A stretch of 64,000 nucleotides of DNA from Desulfobulbus sp. (GTDB lineage Bacteria; Desulfobacterota; Desulfobulbia; Desulfobulbales; Desulfobulbaceae), in NCBI GenBank assembly GCA_009780825.1, contig WQZH01000001.1:186001-250000 (forward strand), written 5' to 3'. Shown here piece by piece: positions 58,129 to 64,000 of this stretch. Position 1 is the stretch's first letter, and the number at the start of each line of letters is the position of its first letter. The position numbers were made by a program, and so were the translations under genes. Below the pieces are notes generated by a model that saw only the letters and a list, made by a program, of their open reading frames with translations, was not told where the DNA came from and made no database searches.

Positions 58129-58167
58129 AAAAAAGGCGGGCGCCCCTCACGCGAAGGCTTGCCCACC
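58129..58167 (-). terminator. Intrinsic terminator after ftsH
   Basis: Minus strand: stem GGTGGGC / GCCCGCC extended by GCC / GGC, then T6; 28 nt past the ftsH stop. Confidence 0.75.
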
Positions 58168-58195
58168 TTGACATTGCAACTCGCTGTTTTTTATT

Positions 58196-60043
58196 TCAGG
58201 CTTCCGCCGGTTCCGCTACCGTGTCGGCCTGCCCGTCGGCGGCACCATCCCGCAGCCCGGCAATGATCCGGTCCATGTCTTCCAGCATGATGGTTTCCCG
58301 ATCCAGCAATTCATCGGCAATGGCTTTCAGGATATCCATGTTGTCCTGAAGCAGGCGGTTGACCCTTTCGTTGGCCTCGAACACGACCCGCCTGATCTCC
58401 GCATCGATCTTCTGGGCGGTGAGTTCGCTGTAATCACCACGGCTCCGGCCGATTTCACGGCCAAGAAAGATGTGCTCCTCCTTCTTGCCATAGGTCAGCG
58501 GGCCGATTTCCTCGCTCATACCCCACTCGCAGACCATCTTGCGCGCCAGTTCGGTGGCCCGTTCGATATCGTTGCCAGCCCCTGTGGTGATCTCATTGAA
58601 AACCAGCTGTTCAGCCACCCGACCGCCAAACAGGATAGCGATCGAGTTGAACAGATAGCCGCGGCCATGGGTGTATTTCTCGTCCATGGGCAGTTGCATG
58701 GTCAGGCCCAAGGCACGGCCACGAGGAATGATCGTCACCTTATGGATCGGGTCGGTTCCGGGTAAAAGCCGCGCCACCAAGGCGTGGCCAGCCTCGTGGT
58801 AGGCGGTGATCTCCTTTTCCTTGGGGCTGATGATCATGGATTTACGCTCCGCGCCCATCATCACCTTGTCCTTGGCCCGTTCCAGCATGTCGGCATCGAC
58901 CTCGTCCCTGTTTTCCCGGGCCGCCATCAGCGCCGCCTCATTGACCAGGTTTTCCAGATCCGCCCCCGAGAAACCAGGCGTGCCGCGGGCGATCACCGCC
59001 ATGTCGACATTCTCGGCCAGCTTGGTTTTCTTGCCGTAGATGCCAAGAATCATTTCGCGGCCCTTGACATCCGGGACCGGCACCACCACCTGGCGGTCGA
59101 ACCGGCCTGGCCGGAGCAAGGCCGGGTCAAGGACATCGGGCCGGTTGGTGGCGGCGATAATAATCACGCCGTCGTTGTCTTCGAAGCCGTCCATCTCCAC
59201 CAGCAACTGATTGAGGGTCTGTTCGCGTTCATCGTGACCTCCACCCAAACCCGCGCCGCGATGCCGGCCGACCGCGTCGATCTCGTCGATGAAGATGATG
59301 CAGGGGGCATTCTTCTTGCCCTGATTGAACAGGTCGCGCACCCGAGAAGCGCCCACGCCGACGAACATCTCGACAAAATCAGAGCCGGAAATGGTGAAGA
59401 ACGGCACCCCGGCCTCGCCGGCAATGGCCCGAGCCAGCAGTGTTTTGCCGGTACCGGGCGCACCCGCCAGGAGCACGCCTTTGGGGATACGACCGCCCAG
59501 CTTGGTGAATTTCTGCGGATCGCGGAGAAAATCGATGATCTCTTCCAACTCCGCCTTGGCCTCGTCGATACCGGCCACATCCTTGAAGGTGACTTTCACC
59601 TCGCCTTCGGACTGCATCTTCGCCCTGGTCTTGCCAAAGGACAATGCCCCGCCCTTGCCGCCCATCTGCATCTGGCGCATGAAGAAAATCCACACCCCGA
59701 TCAACAGCAGCATCGGAAACCAGGAAATGAAAATAGTCAGATACCAGGGGGTTTCTTCCGGTTTCTTCACCTGGATATCAACGGACGATTCCCGCAGCAT
59801 CGGGATCAGACCGGCATCGTCGGGGGCCACGGTCTTGAATGGGCGGCCTTCCTTATCGATGCCGGTGATTTCCGCGCCCTGGATGCTGACCTTGTTGACC
59901 GCGCCGTTCTCGACATTGGACCAAAATTCGCTGTAGGTGATCGAATTACTCTGGTGTTGCGGCTTGTTAAACAACTGGAAAAGCAGAATCATCGTCAGAC
60001 CGATGACCAGCCACATGCTGAGATTCTTGTAAAAGGTATTCAA
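58196..60043 (-). CDS. ftsH: ATP-dependent zinc metalloprotease FtsH
   Basis: A 615-residue membrane protease that degrades misfolded membrane proteins and short-lived regulators. Two membrane segments (about residues 8-25 and 102-123) flank a periplasmic domain. The AAA+ domain has Walker [13 protein letters not shown], Walker [12 protein letters not shown] and the second region of homology RPGRFDRQV. The zinc site is HEAGH with a distal Asp region. It is followed by a terminator, so on this chromosome it is not joined to folP. A promoter candidate overlaps the end of carB. Confidence 0.97.
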   Translation of the reverse strand: MNTFYKNLSMWLVIGLTMILLFQLFNKPQHQSNSITYSEFWSNVENGAVNKVSIQGAEITGIDKEGRPFKTVAPDDAGLIPMLRESSVDIQVKKPEETPWYLTIFISWFPMLLLIGVWIFFMRQMQMGGKGGALSFGKTRAKMQSEGEVKVTFKDVAGIDEAKAELEEIIDFLRDPQKFTKLGGRIPKGVLLAGAPGTGKTLLARAIAGEAGVPFFTISGSDFVEMFVGVGASRVRDLFNQGKKNAPCIIFIDEIDAVGRHRGAGLGGGHDEREQTLNQLLVEMDGFEDNDGVIIIAATNRPDVLDPALLRPGRFDRQVVVPVPDVKGREMILGIYGKKTKLAENVDMAVIARGTPGFSGADLENLVNEAALMAARENRDEVDADMLERAKDKVMMGAERKSMIISPKEKEITAYHEAGHALVARLLPGTDPIHKVTIIPRGRALGLTMQLPMDEKYTHGRGYLFNSIAILFGGRVAEQLVFNEITTGAGNDIERATELARKMVCEWGMSEEIGPLTYGKKEEHIFLGREIGRSRGDYSELTAQKIDAEIRRVVFEANERVNRLLQDNMDILKAIADELLDRETIMLEDMDRIIAGLRDGAADGQADTVAEPAEA

Positions 60044-60126
60044 AAAAACGTCTCCACTCGGTTGTCTATAGAAAACGCAGAGCCCTTCCGGGGTGTATCG
60101 CTTGACTGTTCGTCGACTGTATGCAC

Positions 60127-60154
60127 TCTATAGTCACGATTCTTTCTCAGTCAA
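60127..60154 (-). promoter_or_regulatory. Candidate ftsH promoter
   Basis: Minus strand: TTGACT (5/6) overlapping the carB stop codon, a 16-nt spacer, TATAGA (4/6), about 85 nt before ftsH. Confidence 0.4.
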
Positions 60155-63100
60155 TGAACTTTGCGAATTCCTGAATGGTCTTCACGCCCACCGCCTTGTG
60201 CCGCATCGATTCCATGGCCATGGTCATGGCCAAACCGCCGGTGATGGTGGTGGTGTAGGGAATGTGGTAATCGAGCGCCGCCCTCCGAATGATATATGAA
60301 TCCTCCGTGGTCCGTGTGCCAGCGGAGGTGTTGAGAATCCACTGCACTTGGCCGTCCTGGATCTTGTCGAGGATATGAGGCCGTCCCTGGGAAATTTTGT
60401 TCACCTCGGAGCAGGCGATGCCGTTTGCCTGCAACCGTGCGGCCGTCCCTTGGGTGGCCAGAATGGTATAGCCTAATGCATCGAGTTTTTTGGCCACCGC
60501 CACCACCGCATCCTTGTCGCTGTGGCGGACGCTGACAAATACCGTACCGCTCTGCGGCAACTGGGAGTTCGACGCCATCTGCGACTTGGCCAATGCCAAT
60601 CCCAAGTCGTCGTCGATGCCCATGACCTCGCCGGTAGACTTCATCTCCGGGCCCAACAGCGTATCGACGTTCTGGAACCGGTCAAAGGGGAAGACCGCCT
60701 CCTTGACCGCCCAGTGATGCAGCACCTTCTCCTTGGTGAAGCCGAGTTCTTGCAGGCTCATCCCCAGCATCACCTTAGTGGCGATGTTGGCCAGCGGCAC
60801 TCCCGAGGCCTTGGAGACGAACGGCACGGTCCGCGAGGCCCGGGGGTTGACCTCAAGCACATACAAGGTCTGTCCCTGGACCGCGAACTGGACATTCATC
60901 AGCCCGATCACCCCCAATTCCTTGGCCATGGCCTTGGTGGCGGCGGTAATCTCGGCAATCATCGCGGCGGACAGGGTGTGGGGCGGCAGGACACAGGCCG
61001 AATCGCCGGAATGGATGCCGGCCTCCTCGATATGCTCCATGATACCGCCGATCACCGTCACGACGCCGTCACAGACCGCATCGACATCGACCTCAATGGC
61101 ATCTTTGAGGAACTGGTCCAGCAACACCGGATGTTCGCCGCCGCTCATGCCGGGGATGCTCATGAAGCTGCGGATGCCCTGCTCGTTGTAGACAATGCGC
61201 ATATCCCGCCCGCCCAGCACGTAGGAGGGGCGCATCACCACCGGATAACCGATCTGGGCAGCCACGGCCAGAGCCTCTTCCACGACATGGGCTGTGCCGT
61301 TGGCCGGCTGCCTGAGTCCCAGTTTCTGCAGCATCTGCTGGAATCGCTTGCGATCCTCGGCGCGGTCGATGGCGTCCGGCGAGGTGCCGACGATGGGCAC
61401 GCCTCTTTTAGCCAGAGGAACAGCCAGATTCAACGGGGTCTGGCCGCCAAACTGCACGATGACCCCATCCGGCTTTTCCCGCTCGATGATATTGAGCACA
61501 TCTTCACGGGTCAGCGGCTCGAAATACAGTTTGTCTGAGGTATCGTAGTCGGTGGAAACCGTCTCAGGGTTCGAATTGACCATGATCGATTCAATGCCGA
61601 GCTCGCGCAGGGCAAAGGAAGCATGCACGCAGCAGTAGTCGAATTCGATGCCCTGGCCGATCCGGTTGGGGCCGCCGCCAAGAATCATGATTTTCCGGCG
61701 GTCGCTCCGCTTGGACTCGTCCTCCTGTTCGTAGGTGGAATAATAATAGGGCGTGTACGACTCGAATTCGGCGGCGCAGGTGTCGACCAGCTTATAGACC
61801 GGTTCCAGGCTGGACTTGATGCGCCGCTCGCGGATATCGTCTTCCGCTGTCCCGGTCAGGTTGGCCAGCTGGACATCGGAAAAACCGTACTGCTTGATCT
61901 CGTAGAGGTATTCCCGGTCGAGGCCGGCAAATCCCCGGGTGCGGATCTCATCGCCCTTAGCGACCAACTGCTGAAAATTATGTAAGAACCACGGATCGAT
62001 GTGGCTCAGCTCGTACACCCGCCCAATGGTCATCCCCCGGCGCAAGGCCTCGAAGATATAGCTGACCCGCTTGGAGTTGGGGCGATTGAGGCCCTGTTCG
62101 AGGTCGTCCTGATGGAGGCCGGACATATCATCCTTGCCATCGAAACCAAAACCCATCCGCCCGACCTCAAGCGACCGCATCCCCTTCTGAAAGGCTTCCT
62201 TGAAGGTCCGGCCGATGGCCATGGTTTCCCCCACCGACTTCATCGCTGTGCTCAGGATGTCCTCGGCCTCGGGAAATTTCTCAAAGGTCCAGCGTGGAAT
62301 TTTGACCACGCAATAGTCGATGGTGGGCTCAAAAGAAGCGTATGTTTCCCGGGTAATGTCGTTCTTGATCTCGTCCAGGGTATAGCCCACCGCCAGCTTG
62401 GCGGCAATCTTGGCAATGGGGAAGCCGGTGGCCTTGGAGGCCAGCGCCGAGGAACGCGACACCCGGGGATTCATCTCGATCACCATCAGTTCGCCGTCAG
62501 CCGGATTGACCGCAAACTGCACATTGGAGCCGCCGGTTTCCACCCCGATCTCCCGCATGATGGCTATGGCCGCGTCGCGCATCTCCTGATATTCCCGATC
62601 GGTCAGGGTCTGGGCCGGCGCAACGGTGATGGAATCGCCGGTATGCACGCCCATGGCGTCGACATTCTCGATCGAACAGATGACGATCACGTTGTCTTTT
62701 TTATCCCGCATCACCTCAAGCTCGAACTCTTTCCAGCCCAGCAGGGAGCGTTCAAGCATAACCTCATTGGTCATGGAAAGATCAATGCCGGCGGTGGCCA
62801 TCCTGTTGAGTTCGGCCCGGTTGTAGGCCACGCCGCCACCGGTGCCGCCCAGGGTGAAACTCGGACGGACGATGATCGGAAAGCCGATCCGCTCGCCGGC
62901 CTCCATGGCTTCGTCGACCGTGTGGACGATGGCCGACTCCGGCACCTTGAGACCGATCCTGCGCATGGCGTCGCGGAACTCTTCCCGGCCCTCGGCCTTG
63001 CGGATTACCTTGCTGTCGGCGGCCAGAAGCTCCACGCCGTACTGCTCCAGCACGCCCATTTCAGCAACCTTGATCGCGGTGTTGAGTCCGGTCTGACCGC

Positions 63101-63371
63101 CAAGGGTCGGCAACAGGGCGTCAGGCCGCTCCCGTTCGATGACCTTGGCCACGCATTCGGGGGTGATCGGCTCAATGTAGGTGCAATCGGCCAGGCCGGG
63201 ATCGGTCATGATGGTGGCGGGATTGGAGTTGATCAGTACCACCTCGTACCCCTCCTCCTTGAGCGCCTTGACCGCCTGGGCCCCGGAATAATCAAACTCG
63301 CAGGCCTGGCTGATGATGATCGGCCCGGAACCGATGATGAGTATTTTATGTATGTCTGTACGCTTAGGCAT
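60147..63371 (-). CDS. carB: Carbamoyl-phosphate synthase large subunit
   Basis: A 1074-residue enzyme that makes carbamoyl phosphate from bicarbonate, ammonia and two ATP for arginine and pyrimidine synthesis. Two homologous halves each carry a pre-ATP-grasp part ([20 protein letters not shown] and [18 protein letters not shown]) and an ATP-grasp part. The C-terminal MGS-like domain (about residues 935-1074; [14 protein letters not shown]) is the allosteric region. Length is standard. It lies 27 nt after carA. Confidence 0.98.
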   Translation of the reverse strand: MPKRTDIHKILIIGSGPIIISQACEFDYSGAQAVKALKEEGYEVVLINSNPATIMTDPGLADCTYIEPITPECVAKVIERERPDALLPTLGGQTGLNTAIKVAEMGVLEQYGVELLAADSKVIRKAEGREEFRDAMRRIGLKVPESAIVHTVDEAMEAGERIGFPIIVRPSFTLGGTGGGVAYNRAELNRMATAGIDLSMTNEVMLERSLLGWKEFELEVMRDKKDNVIVICSIENVDAMGVHTGDSITVAPAQTLTDREYQEMRDAAIAIMREIGVETGGSNVQFAVNPADGELMVIEMNPRVSRSSALASKATGFPIAKIAAKLAVGYTLDEIKNDITRETYASFEPTIDYCVVKIPRWTFEKFPEAEDILSTAMKSVGETMAIGRTFKEAFQKGMRSLEVGRMGFGFDGKDDMSGLHQDDLEQGLNRPNSKRVSYIFEALRRGMTIGRVYELSHIDPWFLHNFQQLVAKGDEIRTRGFAGLDREYLYEIKQYGFSDVQLANLTGTAEDDIRERRIKSSLEPVYKLVDTCAAEFESYTPYYYSTYEQEDESKRSDRRKIMILGGGPNRIGQGIEFDYCCVHASFALRELGIESIMVNSNPETVSTDYDTSDKLYFEPLTREDVLNIIEREKPDGVIVQFGGQTPLNLAVPLAKRGVPIVGTSPDAIDRAEDRKRFQQMLQKLGLRQPANGTAHVVEEALAVAAQIGYPVVMRPSYVLGGRDMRIVYNEQGIRSFMSIPGMSGGEHPVLLDQFLKDAIEVDVDAVCDGVVTVIGGIMEHIEEAGIHSGDSACVLPPHTLSAAMIAEITAATKAMAKELGVIGLMNVQFAVQGQTLYVLEVNPRASRTVPFVSKASGVPLANIATKVMLGMSLQELGFTKEKVLHHWAVKEAVFPFDRFQNVDTLLGPEMKSTGEVMGIDDDLGLALAKSQMASNSQLPQSGTVFVSVRHSDKDAVVAVAKKLDALGYTILATQGTAARLQANGIACSEVNKISQGRPHILDKIQDGQVQWILNTSAGTRTTEDSYIIRRAALDYHIPYTTTITGGLAMTMAMESMRHKAVGVKTIQEFAKFID

Positions 63372-63398
63372 TGTCCCTCTTCCCTTGTCGCCGAGCGC

Positions 63399-64000
63399 TC
63401 AGCTCGTCTGCGCCATCAGTTGCATGAACCGGTCAAACAGATATTCGGCATCATGGGGGCCGGATGCATATTCGGGGTGGTACTGGACCGAAAAGGCCGG
63501 CCATTCCCGATGACGCATACCTTCCAGGCTGCCGTCGTTCAAATTGATATGGGTTACTTCGACACTCTTGGGCAGACTGGCCGGATCGACACAAAAACCG
63601 TGGTTCTGCGAGGTGATCTCCACCTTGCCGGTCTGCAGATCCTTGACCGGCTGATTGCCGCCCCGGTGACCGAATTTGAGTTTGTAGGTGGTGCCGCCGT
63701 AGGCCAATCCGAGCAGCTGATGGCCCAGACAAATACCAAAGATGGGGGTTTTCCCAAGTAATTTCCTAATATTGTCCACCACGCTCCGTACTCCGGCCGG
63801 GTCGCCGGGACCGTTGGAGAGAAAGACGCCATCCGGCCGCAGGGCCAGGGCCTCTTCGGCCGGCGTGGTGGCAGGGACCACGAGCACCCGGCACCCTTTA
63901 CGGGTCAGAAGACGCAACTGGTTGTATTTGATGCCGTAATCAAAGGCGACCACCTTGAAACCGGCGCCTTCGGCAAAATCGTCCGCCGCAACCAGCCGGT
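63399..64000 (-). CDS. carA: Carbamoyl-phosphate synthase small subunit (partial)
   Basis: The C-terminal 200 residues of the glutamine-amidotransferase subunit; the frame stays open to the window edge ([20 protein letters not shown]), so the N-terminus lies outside. The catalytic Cys is in [11 protein letters not shown], with FLSNGPGDP for the oxyanion zone and the His/Glu pair in [11 protein letters not shown]. It supplies ammonia to CarB. Confidence 0.96.
   Translation of the reverse strand, partial: RLVAADDFAEGAGFKVVAFDYGIKYNQLRLLTRKGCRVLVVPATTPAEEALALRPDGVFLSNGPGDPAGVRSVVDNIRKLLGKTPIFGICLGHQLLGLAYGGTTYKLKFGHRGGNQPVKDLQTGKVEITSQNHGFCVDPASLPKSVEVTHINLNDGSLEGMRHREWPAFSVQYHPEYASGPHDAEYLFDRFMQLMAQTS

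Overview
The window is a GC-rich, gene-dense chromosomal segment of a Gram-negative bacterium. Several traits point to Desulfobacterota, probably a Desulfobulbus-like lineage: folate-dependent TrmFO, ftsE-ftsX-envC-ctpA, DUF4390-ntrY-ntrX, a DUF3369/HD-GYP response regulator, a DUF362 protein and a short ACT-type SerA. The lineage call is inferred from gene content and order; no comparison was run. Nearly all genes are intact.

Layout. 1-6.4 kb (+): end of a CPBP/CAAX protease, an iron-type alcohol dehydrogenase, glgB and a long coiled-coil OmpA-domain protein, closed by a strong terminator. 6.5-8.8 kb (-): DUF445 membrane protein and a Gph-like phosphatase. 9.1-13.5 kb (+): ftsE, ftsX, an EnvC-like LytM protein and ctpA, a cell-division and envelope-proteolysis operon with a good promoter candidate. 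13.5-14.5 kb (-): era. 14.6-22.0 kb (+): RNase II-type nuclease, DUF4390, ntrY/ntrX two-component system, hemB. 22.1-30.7 kb (-): hydrolase, VanZ protein, SEC-C protein, a cache histidine kinase with HD-GYP regulator, metallophosphoesterase, ttcA, a lipoprotein and hisB. 31.0-39.5 kb (+): tRNA-Gly(GCC), rplM-rpsI, argC-truA-maf, a HEAT/cNMP-like/PilZ protein and a Twinkle/T7 gp4-like helicase with a degenerate TOPRIM region. 39.5-47.2 kb (-): trmFO, ahcY, metK, DUF362, serA, folP. 47.8-57.7 kb (+): a four-gene MdtABC-OMF-type RND efflux cassette. 58.2-64.0 kb (-): ftsH, carB and part of carA.

The accessory part is 47.2-58.2 kb. The efflux cassette runs opposite to its surroundings and lies between ftsH and folP, which are neighbours in many bacteria. 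It has AT-rich gene-poor flanks, a decayed DUF3617-like gene between its two transporter genes, two perfect-armed inverted repeats after the outer-membrane gene, and an unidentified structured segment just past the ftsH terminator whose position would suit a group IIC intron fragment. This looks like an acquired cassette with scars of mobile DNA.

The most novel-looking resident genes are the adjacent HEAT-cNMP-PilZ protein and the primase-helicase-like protein (34.9-39.5 kb). They suggest a link between c-di-GMP sensing and DNA processing, but no function is established here.
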